Shown piece by piece: positions 48,462 to 59,659 of a stretch of 64,000 nucleotides of DNA (the first letter of the stretch is position 1; every line of letters begins with the position of its first letter). Both the position numbers and the translations under genes were made by a program. The notes under the pieces were generated by a model that saw only the letters and a program-made list of their open reading frames with translations, had not been told where the DNA came from and did not search any database. The DNA is taken from NCBI GenBank assembly GCA_941918925.1, contig OW799234.1:81692997-81756996 (forward strand), written 5' to 3'. The DNA comes from Phyto melanocephala (taxonomy: Eukaryota; Arthropoda; Insecta; Diptera; Rhinophoridae).

Positions 48462-49079
48462 AACAAGAAAGAGTGCTATATTCGGCCGTACCGAATTTTA
48501 TATACCCTTCACAACGTGTAGTCATGCAAAACCAATTATTTGTATCACCACTCATCTCATATGAAATACGTACATCCATACATATTAAAAACATACATAT
48601 TTATATAAAACCATCCCATTGTAAAATTATAAATTGAGTTAACGTATGTATGTTTTAAAAAAAAATTAAAAAAAAATATAAATAATACATAAAATAAAAA
48701 ATAAAAAACTATCAAAAAAAATTGTTTGGCTCAGCTGGGATTCGATGCCACGTTCACTCTAACCAGTATACCTCATTTTTATGTATGTATGTATGTATTG
48801 TATGTTTTTGCTCAAATCTCAGTTGTTTATGTACCGATGCTTCTGATTTTCAATACCAATCTGCTCCCAAATATTTCTGATATTTTAATACCTCACGCGG
48901 GTCCAGACCATTTTGGAGGGCTTCTAAAAGTTGATTTCAACACTCACACAGACAGATGGTCAGAAGGACAGACTGACATAATCATAAGCTTTTAGAAAAT
49001 ATATACTTTATGTGGTCTGAAATAAAAATTTCACACGGAATGACAATATCCCTTTTTTCACTGTGTAAAGGGTATAAAA
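48462..49079 (-). mobile_element. INE-1-like family B copy, reverse
   Basis: It begins AACAAGAAAGAGTGCTATAT and the hairpin complement (TTCGGCCGTACCGAA), has an A-rich core at 48655-48720, the box GGCTCAGCTGGGATTCGATG and the CACTCTAACCAGTATACC stretch, and ends AAAGGGTATAAAA at 49079. Apparent ORF 48726-48995 is repeat sequence. It lies inside the netrin intron, ~360 bp from the exon. Confidence 0.75.
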
Positions 49080-49440
49080 AGACAACACTACTAAAAAAAC
49101 AGAAAACCAACCATATAATTGATGTTCTTAAAACCACCCAACTATAGAACATCATCTAACTGAAACAAAGAAATTGATATTGAAAAAAAAAACGTACACA
49201 AAAAAACAAATGAAATGTAAACATATTGACTTAAATCATCATCTTCTCAATACTTCAACAAGCCAACAGCACACAGATAAACAAACACACAATTTCACCA
49301 CTTTAGCAGAATTTTGTTCATATTTTTGCAATTTTTGTGATGGAGTCTGTGTATGACATTACACTGATAACTCATGACTCCCAAATGTTTTTATAAAGGT
49401 AAAAAAGAAAGAGCAAAATGAATATTTGTTTAAAACTTAC
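49080..49440 (-). other. Start of netrin intron after coding exon 1
   Basis: AT-rich sequence downstream of the donor. The donor GTAAGT reads at 49440-49435 on the minus strand. No further exon in this stretch. Confidence 0.75.
49435..49440 (-). promoter_or_regulatory. 5' splice donor GTAAGT
   Basis: On the minus strand the coding sequence reads TGTAAAA then GTAAGT. Reading through would add Ser-Lys-Phe and a stop, so splicing is needed. The intron interrupts a codon after its first base. Confidence 0.85.
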
Positions 49441-51097
49441 TTTTACATTCATTGGCATCAGTGTCGGTGGCACGTCCCCATGGTCGATCAAAATAAAATG
49501 GTTTACATCTTTCACATTCCGGTCCGGCTGTATTGTGTTTACATGCACATGTCATTGTTAGTTTGGCATTTATGGCGAGGTTTGTATTTGCCGAAGCTGC
49601 TGCTGACACAATAGATGAAGAACGACCAAAATTTAAGCCATCATCCGAAAAATCACCTAAATTACCTAAGCCAGTGCCGCCACCATCATCGTCCTCGTTG
49701 TTAAAGAGATTAGCCTCATTGGAGCTGACATGAGCTATACACTCAGAAGCATGACCATTGCACTTACAGCGTCCACCCACTGCAAAATCTGAAACAGCAT
49801 AGTGTTGGGAACTGGCCAAAAGATCACGTACGGTAGGTACGGGTGTAGGTTTCTCCGATGGTGAAGACTTTTGAGTGTACTTTGTGGATGAAGAGGAATA
49901 CAAATTTTTATTGGTAGTAATAGCCTGGGTAGTGGTTGTAGAAGTTGTTGTCGAAGTGGACGTGCTGGGCATGGCCATATTAGCGGCTTTATTTTTATAG
50001 TGTTTCTCATAGTTTAAAGATTTTTGCTTGTAAGCATTAAAACGTTTTGGCTTGAAAGGCATAATGTTAATACCATCATTGGCATAATCCAAATCTAAAT
50101 CATCGTCTAGTTCCAAATGTTTTTTAGGCTCAGCATAATCTTCCAAATCATCTTCATAGGGCACACTGTCATTATCATTTATATTGTATTCATAATCATC
50201 TTCGGTCATATCCTCATCCTCGTCATCATCATCTTCTTCCTGGCTGCTACCCATTTCATCACTAAAACTATTGGCATCCTGCTTATTATCAAGTTTTGAT
50301 TGTATGTTTATCAATTCTTTAGGTAATTCCAAACGGTGAAAAACAACACGTATATCAGTAGCAGTAACCCAATCTTGTAACACTAAAGATGAATCCAAAT
50401 CATTAGCTGAGGGTCTTCCCTCCAGAGTATTAAAAGCAAAACGATTGGTATTGCCATCATGGTGAGAATTCATGCATCTAGCTTCTTGTTCATTAAATTT
50501 ACTTATTTTGGCCCTATCAGGACGTCCATAGAATTTTTGGCACTGTGAGCTGTAGAACTGAAAAGGTTGCCAAGTTTGGCCATAATCTGAACTCTTATAA
50601 ATGGCCATAGAATCGGGTTTTGGTGATTTAGGGCAGAAGGACAAGCTCACATAGGTCAACTCATATTTTTTTCCCAACGACAACGTTAAGGTAACATTGT
50701 CGGGAGGTGCTGTATCCGGATCCGAGGGTACTGGTACTGTAGCTGAACGCCAGCATGTAACGTTATTGGGATTATTTAAATCCGTAAGTGATTGTGGAGG
50801 AAATCTTATATCTGGCCGAGAGTTATCACACATCCGGCACTCATCCATGAGACCATCACGTTTCAGTTCACAATACCTTTCGGGTTGATTAGTACCACAG
50901 GTGCTAGTAGCTTGCACTGGGTTCCCATATGCAGCATTAACGAAACTTGGCAAACATTTACGTGGTTTTCCTTCGAAATAGCAAGGATCATTATTGTTTT
51001 TACCACTAGACAATGAAGATTTGGCCAATGCCATACTGGTAAAACAACAAACTAACAAAAGGCTGGTAAACCTCAAGATTTGCTTTCTTAAAGACAT
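49441..51097 (-). CDS. Netrin, first coding exon (partial gene; NetB-like)
   Basis: Secreted axon-guidance ligand of the netrin family, which acts through Frazzled/DCC and Unc5 receptors (family knowledge). The exon encodes residues 1-552 plus one base. The ATG at 51097 is chosen because a signal peptide follows at once (hydrophobic residues ~8-24) and the context ATTAAAATG is good; the frame extends upstream without another ATG. Domains: laminin N-terminal domain ~35-257 (starts NDPCYFEGKPRKCLPSFVNA; cysteine pattern intact; N-glycosylation sites N112 and N134), an inserted linker ~258-431, then YAVSDFAVGGRCKCNGHASE and laminin-type EGF repeat 1 to C551, interrupted by an insert at ~455-513. 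The exon ends at GTAAGT. EGF repeats 2-3 and the NTR domain must lie on exons outside this window. Netrin identity is firm; NetB over NetA is inferred from the long insertions. Confidence 0.93.
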
Positions 51098-52816
51098 TTT
51101 AATCTCTAGTTTCTTTAAAATATTTGAATAAAAAATTTCAAACACACTTTTCCATGTATTTTAAACACTTTTTTCTTTTGGACTCAATGCATTCACGTGC
51201 CTATATAAACACGTACTATAATTACTATTAACGTTTTCAAATATGTGTTTTTTCTTATTTTATCATAGACAAGAATACTTTTAATCTTGTAAGAGATTTT
51301 CTTTTCCCGAAACTTAAATTTTAAGTTGTGTAATTTATTATATATAAAATTTTTAATTACAACCGTTTTCGAGAGCCAAACTAGCTAGACAAGATAATGC
51401 ATGTACTCTGTTGACTTAAGTAGATCTAATACCTTTTATCACTTCTTAGAGACATAAACAAACACACACGTTAACCAACCAAAAAGAAATTTTTGTGATA
51501 AAGTCCATTAGATGATGGTGGTAATTTTATGTTCATGTCACGGTTATGACTGCACTTTAGCACCTTCTTTGATGTTGTTTTTAAACATGCACAATTTTTT
51601 ATTTTTTTTTTTTTTATACATGAACCAAAACAACGAACACTTGCTAACCAATGTAAAAACCGGTAAAAACAAAATTAACACCAATTTTCAAACGACGGCA
51701 AAGGCATCAGACAATGTTATAGTATAAAAGAGAATACATGTTAGCGAGTCTTAAGTTTAAATACAAACACTTTTTACTTTGAATTCATAGTCATTAGATT
51801 AATGCCTTGAATTCACCAAAGTCGTCTTAAAGTCTACCTTGACTTCTAATTTGAAACTGTGTTGTAAAATATATAATTTTTCTCAGTTAATTGGAAATTA
51901 TTTTTTCCTTTTGACGGCCAGCATGCGTTGATTATGGTCCTTAACCATCAGCTGCTGCCGTTATTCTGTTTAAACAATTATTTTCCCAAACACCTAAAAT
52001 ATCAGTCAAGCACAAAATTATTACACACTCGTTTCACAGCATCCTTTCGTTTTTTCTCTTTTTCTATCCTTTAGTTAGTTCATCATCATACTGTTTTATC
52101 AAACTAACAAAATTAAAAACAACACTTTTCTTTAGCTACGTACGTATGTATGTATAAATATAAAATTTCTTTGTTGTTATTTACTACTGGGTTTTATTAC
52201 AATTTTCTTTTTTTTCCTTTTCAACTATGTTGAATTTCTATTTTCATGTAATAATATTCACCATACTTCCGTTAAGCTTTATACACTCGCAAACGAACGC
52301 ACAATACTAAAAAAAACTTCCTCTAACTTTGTTTTTGCACAACCGTTTCACTCGTACGCCATCGTTTTATGTCACTATGTACTCCGTTTTTTTTATTTTG
52401 GCTGTTTTGTGAACTTTCACGTACTTCACCGTTATACACTCTCCCGTACCGTATGATGTTTACTAAACGAGAGCTCAATTAATACTGATGCTAAAGAACA
52501 AATTCAACACTAAGGAATCATTTATCGGACTACAACAAACCAGACAGAAAACCCCAACATTCGTATAGAAGCACACATACTTATGGCATATTGATATTAG
52601 ACTCTCTGGCTCTCTTTAGAAAACAAAACAATACTTTTGTGGTTGGGAGCTGCATTCGCATGTTCATACATGTGCGTGTGATTGTTCAGCAACTGTATTG
52701 TTTACGTTTGCCTGCATGTTCATTCATATGGCCAATTGGTTTATTTGTTTACATTCTTATTAAAACAACTCATCACCAGGTTTGTTTTATTATGGCCTCT
52801 CTTATTCTCTATTACC
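51098..52816 (-). other. 5' UTR and upstream region of netrin
   Basis: No coding sequence. It probably holds the 5' UTR and, if there is no upstream non-coding exon, the promoter. AT-rich with a long T run at 51600. The transcription start cannot be placed by eye. Confidence 0.5.
51194..51207 (-). promoter_or_regulatory. Possible TATA box beside an E-box
   Basis: On the minus strand TATATAGG (51207-51200) is followed by the palindromic E-box CACGTG (51199-51194), about 100 bp upstream of the netrin ATG. In AT-rich DNA a TATATA string is weak evidence. Confidence 0.2.
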
Positions 52817-52824
52817 AAAATAAC

Positions 52825-54379
52825 CAGCGTTGTCAACTCGGTGATTTTATCACCGTTTTTGGTGATTTTTAACATTTAGAAAGCGGAAAAATTGTGAGTC
52901 AGTGCTTGGTGATTTTTTTTATTAGTTTTTAGTGATTTTCTTTTTATTTCGGTGACACCAAACACTAAAATTCAAATTAATTAATTGAAAAAAATTTTTT
53001 GTAAGTGTAAATTTATATACATACTACCAAAATGTAACTTATAGTACAATTACATGCAACTCGGCAAGAAAATAATATTACACTAAAAATTTAATTATTT
53101 ATAAGATAATTTATTGCACAGAAAGTTTTTGTTTCAAAATGTCTAACTTTATACATATGTATATGCATTTGAGGTGAATGTGAATAAAAGAAATTCCTCT
53201 TTCTTTTGAGATCATCTTATAAATGATTAAACCTTAAAGCAAACTTTTAGCGTCCCATAACTTTAAACGTTTAAAAATTTTACCAGAAAACCTTGAAATT
53301 TTGAGTAAAATTAACATAATTAATGTTAGAAATGTTTTATCACATACAAACGAAGATATTTTACCGTTACCAATGGCAAAATATTGAATCCAGTCGATTT
53401 TTGGATTGAAGTTAAATCGTACAAAGATGCAGTTAACTTAAATCCCTTTGAAGCATTAAACTTAAACGTTAAACTTTTGTCGCTCCCATGAATGTGTTTA
53501 AATCTAAAATTCGGAACCGAATGTCTTTAAACTCAGTTAATGCCTTACTTCACATTAAAAATGGGCTTAAACGGGAAAATTCCTGTTGCGAAACCTACCA
53601 AATAGCTGATGAAGTAAATATTCTGATTAATAGCAATGATATTTATAAAGCATTACAATTTGAAATTAAGACTATTTTGTGGCCAGATGATAGTGATAAT
53701 AATGAAGAAATAATTGACTTTAACATTGATATTTGATATTATTTACACAGAGAAAAGCTTAAATCCTAATCGAATTATTAAACTGCAAGTTTATTAAAAT
53801 TTTTCATAATTTTTAGTTAGAAATAGTTCTATTTAATTACTCTAATATGTAACATAAAAATATTTAAATATTAAATAATAGTTGTACTTATTTGGTGAAT
53901 AATTTATGTAATATTTTGTACAACAAATTCACATATGTTTATTAAACGTCGTTTAAATGCATCAGGTATGGAAAAATTAATCCTGTCGTAATTTTTTCTA
54001 AATGTTGAAATAAATTTCTTACAATGCATCACTTCTGTGATATATTGTGAATTGATAATTACTTTAATAATTAAATATTTTTGTTCTTTTTTCCAATGTT
54101 TTTGTTTATTTTTATTTACATATAAATATATGTATCTATGTAAATCTGTACTGACTGACTAAAAGATATTCGTTGTTTGATTTTTGTAAATTTTTTTGTT
54201 ATTTATTCTGATATTCATTTAAAAATGTCTTATTTGCAAAGAAATTTATATAAATGTATAATTTTATTAAATAAATAAAAAAATAAATTACATATTATAA
54301 AATTAGTGCTTTTTTTTGAGAATGACGCGTTTTTTCCTGGGTTATGGTGCTTTTTGAAATTTAAAAGTTGACAACGCTG
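52825..54379 (+). mobile_element. hAT element, 1,555 bp, with 8-bp target duplication
   Basis: Terminal repeats CAGCGTTGTCAACT...AGTTGACAACGCTG (a mismatch or two beyond) are flanked by identical AAAATAAC at 52817-52824 and 54380-54387. GGTGATTTT-type motifs are repeated near the left end (52838-52975), as in hAT subterminal binding regions. The interior keeps only the last part of a transposase gene. The perfect duplication suggests fairly recent insertion, ~1.7 kb upstream of the netrin start codon. Confidence 0.92.
53255..53736 (+). pseudogene. hAT transposase C-terminal remnant
   Basis: Encodes in succession a LPENLEILSKINIINVRN-type segment, NPVDFWIEVKSYKDAVNLNP and FEALNLNVKLLSLP, then MNVFKSKIRNRMSLNSVNAL, LHIKNGLKRENSCCETYQI and an acidic end with a stop at 53736. 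This is the C-terminal dimerisation region of a hAT transposase. The usual block between 'LSLP' and 'MNVFKSK' ('HSNAxxERxFS' in the family) is missing and the frame shifts there, near 53488. The 82-codon open frame from 53488 is only the tail. The catalytic core is deleted, so the element is non-autonomous. Confidence 0.75.
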
Positions 54380-54387
54380 AAAATAAC

Positions 54388-55254
54388 ATACTTCAATATC
54401 TCAGCTGTTTTCTTAAATTAAACACACTCTCTAATTTCTCATATAATTTAGTGAGTTTTTCCAAGTGGATGGTATTTTAACAGAGAACACTTAACAGTAT
54501 ACATATGTATATGTAAAAGCAATGTTAAACAATGAAATCCAATGAAAACTTTAACATTAAGGTTTGATGCCTTAGATGCCTGAACATGTTAAATCATCAT
54601 TCATTCAGTGCTACTTGATGCAGTCAGGTTTTAAATGTAATATTAGCCAAATATTACTTATGCTTCTGTGTGTTATATTGCATGTACATATAAAGTATTC
54701 ACGCTTTCTCCAAGGTAATCCTTAAAAAACGCTATTGCATTCTGTCTTTCATTCTATTTTAATTAACCATTACATAAGAATTACTTCTTTGGTTGCCGCT
54801 TGTCAAGAGCACAAAATTAATTAATAAATAAATTTATATAAAAAAAGATCGGCTTAATTCTTAATGGCAGACCAAATTTCTGCTTCATTTGAAATTAATA
54901 CTTGACATTGATTGATGTATTTACTTAATTGGCAACACTTTTAAATATGATTCTCAAATTTTATTATTAAGTGAATTTGTCGCATAAGGTGTATAGTTTA
55001 ACTGTGTTTAATAAATGTGTACAAAATATTAGTTGAAGAAAGTGAATTGTATAATTATTACAGTACAAAAAATCTAATATAATTTTTAAAGAGATACTCA
55101 TATATTCGGATGTGAATTAAAAACTTTCTGTTAGAGCTCTCATTCATTCTTGGTCTTACCGAATCCAATGTCCCTGCAATAAAGTTAACTTCCATGTAGA
55201 ATAAATATAAGTAATAATGACTTTGATACCTCTAAATATTAAAAAGGATTTGAA
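54388..55254. other. AT-rich non-coding spacer
   Basis: Nothing was recognised. Confidence 0.45.
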
Positions 55255-55450
55255 AAAGAAAATGAAATGGTTTTTACTTTTTTTTAAATATTTCATGTAA
55301 ATATTGCCCTCGGTTACGCCTAAGGTGATCCATCCTTGAGTTCCAATTTCGGTATATTTTTTAGCATTTCGGATGGCATTTCACCAATGGCAGCTAAAAT
55401 GTTACAAACTCTGTACTGACTTTTTATGGGAAGCGTTACATAAAGATGCT
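55255..55450 (-). pseudogene. Mariner transposase C-terminus, minus strand
   Basis: Minus-strand reading gives NILAAIGEMPSEMLKNI and then, after a frameshift, a MDHLRRNRGQYLHEIFKKK-like end. This matches the C-terminal end of mariner transposases ('IxxIPxEMLxxVxxNWxxRxxxxxxxxGxHLxEIIFK'). It lies head-to-head with a plus-strand piece of the same kind of protein at 55480-55745. Confidence 0.6.
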
Positions 55451-55479
55451 GAAGGATTTTTTTGCCCCAGGCGCAGCGT

Positions 55480-55745
55480 ATCTGTTTCAACAACACTTGG
55501 TTCCAGCAAGACAGAGGTATTGCGCAAATAGCCAGACTAGTAATCACAGAGCTGCAACAAAAATTTCCAAACATATTTTTAGCAAATAACTTCACTTTTC
55601 GCTGGTCCTCTAAGGTTACCAGTCTCTTTTACGGGGTTATATCAAGCAAAAGATGCACGAAAAGAAACAAAGGAATTTTACTGAATTTCAACAGCCCTTT
55701 AAAAGTAAAAATTGAGGCGGTCCCGATTTCAGGCTTAAATTAATA
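55480..55745 (+). pseudogene. Mariner transposase middle part, plus strand
   Basis: Encodes NNTWFQQDRGIAQIARLVIT, then a LQQKFPNIFLANNFTFRWSS segment, equivalent to the 'WFQQDGATAHTA...xLxxKFPGxxISxxxxxxWPxRSPDLxxxDFFLWGYLK' region with the second catalytic Asp kept. The downstream SPDL block is degenerate (SSKVTSLFYGVISSK). Together with the minus-strand C-terminus it shows an inversion within one mariner or two nested copies. Confidence 0.6.
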
Positions 55746-55754
55746 ATTTTTTAA

Positions 55755-55920
55755 ACAAGAGGCAATTACCACAGCTATTATCCTAAATATTGAGCTGGTC
55801 GAAGTGACTAACCCTTATATACCTAAATTTATTGTACGCCATTCTGTAGTGGCGACCATCATGGATTTTAAAATTTTTTTCGTAGCTTGTATTTATTTTG
55901 GTGTCCAAACATTAATTAGT
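55755..55920 (+). mobile_element. Short family B body fragment
   Basis: A 'ccattctgtagtggcgacca' type segment matches 33301-33330 in the composite repeat at 32955-33922. Confidence 0.5.
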
Positions 55921-56597
55921 GAAAAAGTGAAAAAGGGTATATGTTCGTTTGTCATTCGGTGTGAAATTTCTACAATTTTCATTTCCGACCCCATAAAGTA
56001 TACATTTTCTGAAAACATGTGAATAGTGGAGTCGATTAAGCTCTTTCAGTCCATCTGTCAGTCTGACCGTCTGTCCGTGTGTATGTTGAAATCAACTTTT
56101 TGAAGCCCCCCGACATCGCTTGGACCCGGGTGAGGTATTAAAATATCAGAAATATTCGAGAGTAGATCGCTATTGAAACATCAGTACATAAACAACTGAG
56201 ATATGAGCAAAAACCCACGGCCACCTCGTTTTTTTAACGCAAAAACAACAACAACATACACATATACAGACGTGGTATACTGGTTAGAGCATCGAACCGC
56301 AGCTTAGCTCAAAAAAAATTTTTTTTTTAATATTTTTTTGTTTTTATTTTATATTTATATTTTTATTATTTTTTAATTTTTTTTATATTTTTTTTATTTT
56401 TTTTATATTTTTTTAACACATACGTAAATTTAGTATTTTGCAATGGGATGTTTTTATATATGTATGTTTTTTATATGTATGTATGGACGTATTTCATATG
56501 AGATGAAAGGTGATACAAACTATTGTTATTGCGTGAATACACGTTGTGAAGGGTATAAAAGATTCGGCATGTCCGAATGTAGCACTCTTATTTGTTT
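55921..56597 (+). mobile_element. INE-1-like family B copy
   Basis: It begins GTGAAAAAGGGTATATG and ends GTGAAGGGTATAAAAG, then the decayed hairpin TTCGGCATGTCCGAA and CTTATTTGTTT. It has the tRNA-like string GGTATACTGGTTAGAG at 56272-56287 and a T-rich core at 56315-56413. Confidence 0.75.
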
Positions 56598-56609
56598 CAA
56601 ATTATTTTC

Positions 56610-56995
56610 AACCATAAGTATGCCGATTAGTCAAGAATATGTTTCAGGTCTTTTTTACAAATAGGCCTTAAGGCATATCAAATCCACAAATAGTAGCAAA
56701 CGTGTGTATAAATAATCCCTGGACAAAAAAGTTTTTTTTATAGCTAAGTATGGAAGCAAACCGAGTAAATTGTGTTTACTTGCTCATATATTAGAAGGTT
56801 ATAAGGCGATTGGGCAAGATTTCGGTAGCAATTCATTCCTGAATACTATTAAAAGATTGATAAAACGAATGACGATATGCGCGCTTCTAAAAGTTTATTC
56901 CAACCGATGCACGGAGAAACGGTATGACGAACATTGCTCAATCGACACCCCTTGTCATAAGCTTTCAGAAAATACATACATACTGGTATAGGGTA
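56610..56995 (+). mobile_element. Family B body fragment
   Basis: A 'tcaaatccacaaatagtagc' segment and an 'aagctttcagaaaatacata' end match the 33500-33830 part of the composite repeat. The open frame 56770-56991 is repeat-derived. Confidence 0.55.
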
Positions 56996-57057
56996 TAATT
57001 ATATTCATATCATAAATATGCAAATATAAGTGTAGATGGTATATAAATATGTAAGCA

Positions 57058-57465
57058 TATACCCCCATAAAAGATTTTTACATCTGCCAAAATGGTAGGG
57101 AAATATTCACTTTGTCATTCCATATGTAACACATCAAATGAATGAAGGTGACACGCCTACTTTAATGCCTAACTCCCATATAACGTATTATCTTAAATTC
57201 ATAAAATTTCTCTATTGACAAAGTTATTGGAAGAACAAAAGACTTTTTTGAAATATCTATCTAGCAGAAACTATATTTACACGCCTACTTTAACGCCCAC
57301 TTTCATTGAAATACATAATTTATGAAAATATTTTAATAGTATGTCGAAGTTATGCAACGAAAGTGATACATATTTTAGTATAAAGAGATTATTCCATAGC
57401 GATTACAGTTAATAACAAAATAATCAAATATTCGTCACAGCCAAATATAATGCTCTTAATTGGTT
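57058..57465 (+). mobile_element. INE-1-like family A copy, internally deleted
   Basis: It starts ACCCCCATAAAAG with a decayed 'caaaatggtaggg' hairpin, then 'ctttgtcattcc'. It jumps to the gacacgcctactttaa body and ends TTCGTCACAGCCAAATATAA then TGCTCTTAATTG. It lacks the nested element: GTCGAAGTTATGCAACGAAA is the empty site at 57344-57363. Confidence 0.7.
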
Positions 57466-57681
57466 ACTTTTAAAATGTTTGAAAAAACTAATTTTGCGTT
57501 TATTTAAAATTAAAAAAAAAATTATTTTTAATGTAGTTTGTAACGAGTTCAATTATTTATTTTAATTAAGATTGTATTAAAATAGTTAAAAACAATTTCT
57601 TATAGACGAAATTAAATTTATTACAATTGTTTTTGAAAGATGTCGAAATTTCAATTATTTTTTTAATACTATTTCTGTATT

Positions 57682-58029
57682 CACAAGGTGTCCTAACATG
57701 TTCTAGGATTTCACATTAGTTTAAAATATTGTTGTTGTTTTTAAAGTAAAAACTGTCGTAAAATAATACTACTGTGTATAGCATGTTTATTGTGCTGTCG
57801 TAACTAGTCAGATATCTTCGGAGATCGGTTGAGAATCTGCTAAGCCGAGCCATCTGTAATATTTGCAAACCACCTCTCCGATAAACGATAAAAATATCTG
57901 TAGTCAAAATTTTAGGTAAATCTGCGATTTAAATTTGATATGTCATAAATTAGTTAAGAAGGATCGTTCACAACAATCATATTTATTATTATTAATTATT
58001 TAAAATATTCGAATTAAGGACACCTTGTG
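57682..58029. mobile_element. 348-bp MITE (CACAAGGTGTCCT ends)
   Basis: CACAAGGTGTCCTAA at the left pairs with TTAAGGACACCTTGTG at the right. The interior is moderately GC-balanced and non-coding. No clear target duplication, so the superfamily is open. Confidence 0.65.
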
Positions 58030-59655
58030 AGTACTGCAAATTTAAATTTAAATTTTTTTGTAATGTTTTTTTCAATTAAAACTATTAATTTTAACAGTAT
58101 TATTGTTAAGATAAGAGCAAAATCAAATAAGTTTTTAATAACAACAATAATAATAATAATAATTTAGTAATTGAAATTTATATAAATTTTTTAATCTTTC
58201 TTTTTAGTCATCAACAAGAGCCTTTTTATCTACAGAATAATTTATTTAAAATATAAGTTTCATCACATGGGATTAACGCATAACTACTAATTTCAAAAAT
58301 ATGTTTGTCATTTGCCGCTCCCACCTTGATTTTCAGGAAATGATTAAAACCATCTAAGTACTGTCACACATTTTTTCGCTTTGGCAGTTTTTGCTGTGAC
58401 CAAGCAAAATCTCGCAATCTGTCATCTAAACAACCCAGTAGGATGGCCCCCCAATGTTAGCACTCATGATATATAATAGAAAATAAAAAATTGTCTAATC
58501 CAAAAGTTAGTTTTTAAGATTTTTTTTTGTTGTTCACATGTGCGGTTTCTAATTCGCATATTGTGTGTTTATGTATGTGTGTGTGTGTGTATGCATAAAC
58601 ATAAATCAACGAGAAATGAAATCAAAGAAGAAAAAATAAAAAAAGCACACAAAAAGAAATTTAAGCCAATTTAGTATTTGTAACGCAAACTGTAAATTCT
58701 AACACCTCCAATAACAAAAAAAGGGGAAACTGCAAACAAAAACACACACAATGTACCACAAGGAAACTACAACACTCTTACACCCGTTAATAAAAAAAAA
58801 TGAAATCAAGAAAGTTTCTTTCCTTCAAAAACAGTCTTGCAGCATGGGTGTTTTACTTTCGCCGAATCATTTTGATTTTTATTTATTTACTTAGTTTTTA
58901 TTATTTTTTATTCATTCATTCATTCATACTTTTTTGTAGAAGAATAACTCATAAATTCATATGCATGTCGCATATTTTTTAAGATAAACACATACAGACA
59001 GACAAACGAAGGAAGAATCAAACAAACATACGCGAACAGACAGTCGGATAATCAGACAAAAACTCCATAGGAAGCTGTGAATTGTAGCTGATGCCGTTGA
59101 TTTTGTGTTTCTTTCTACTTTTTATGACTTAGTATCGAATATTTAAACTAACCCTACAGTTTTGAAAAAGTATGTTTCGATTTTTTGATAGATCTCTTTT
59201 CTGAATGCATGGACCAGAAGATGAGTGTAATCCACACTTTTAAGTTGGTCAAATTCATTTGAATTTACAGCTGTGACGTAGGCTGCATGCAACTTGTTTG
59301 TCAATTTTATTTCTTAAATGTCATCGTCAAGGAAGAAACTCAAAATGCTCGCTTCGGCAGAATATTTGTTAATCGAAACGCAAACATTTATTAATTTCCA
59401 TATTCAATAAATTAATTTATTTATTTGCGATTGAATTTTTGTGCAACGAAACGACCACTAATTTACATTAATTTGTATATTTTTGAAAATATACGAGAAA
59501 TACACGAAAATTTACTTACAATTATTTGCAATAGAATATTTGTACAAACAAACAAGTGAAAAAACGAAAATTTATTGACTCACGACTTGAATGGAAAAAA
59601 TTTAATCATGACGGTTTTAAATTCAAAAAGTGTTAGTGTGTTGGTAAAAAAGTAT
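58030..59655. other. AT-rich non-coding spacer with simple repeats
   Basis: Includes an (ATA)n run at 58147-58162, a (GT)n run at 58575-58592 and (TTCA)n at 58911-58926. The 58040-58195 stretch resembles 23300-23430 in order of short blocks (gagcaaaat, gtaattgaaatt). No gene was seen. Confidence 0.45.
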
Positions 59656-59659
59656 AAGT

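Noticed and set aside
49735..50010. Overlapping minus- and plus-strand open frames inside the netrin exon
   Set aside because: They are other-frame readings of the netrin coding sequence, with proline- or isoleucine-rich translations of its low-complexity parts.
51143..51145. An upstream netrin start at 51145
   Set aside because: The codon is GTG; the ATG at 51097 has a good context and is followed at once by a signal peptide.
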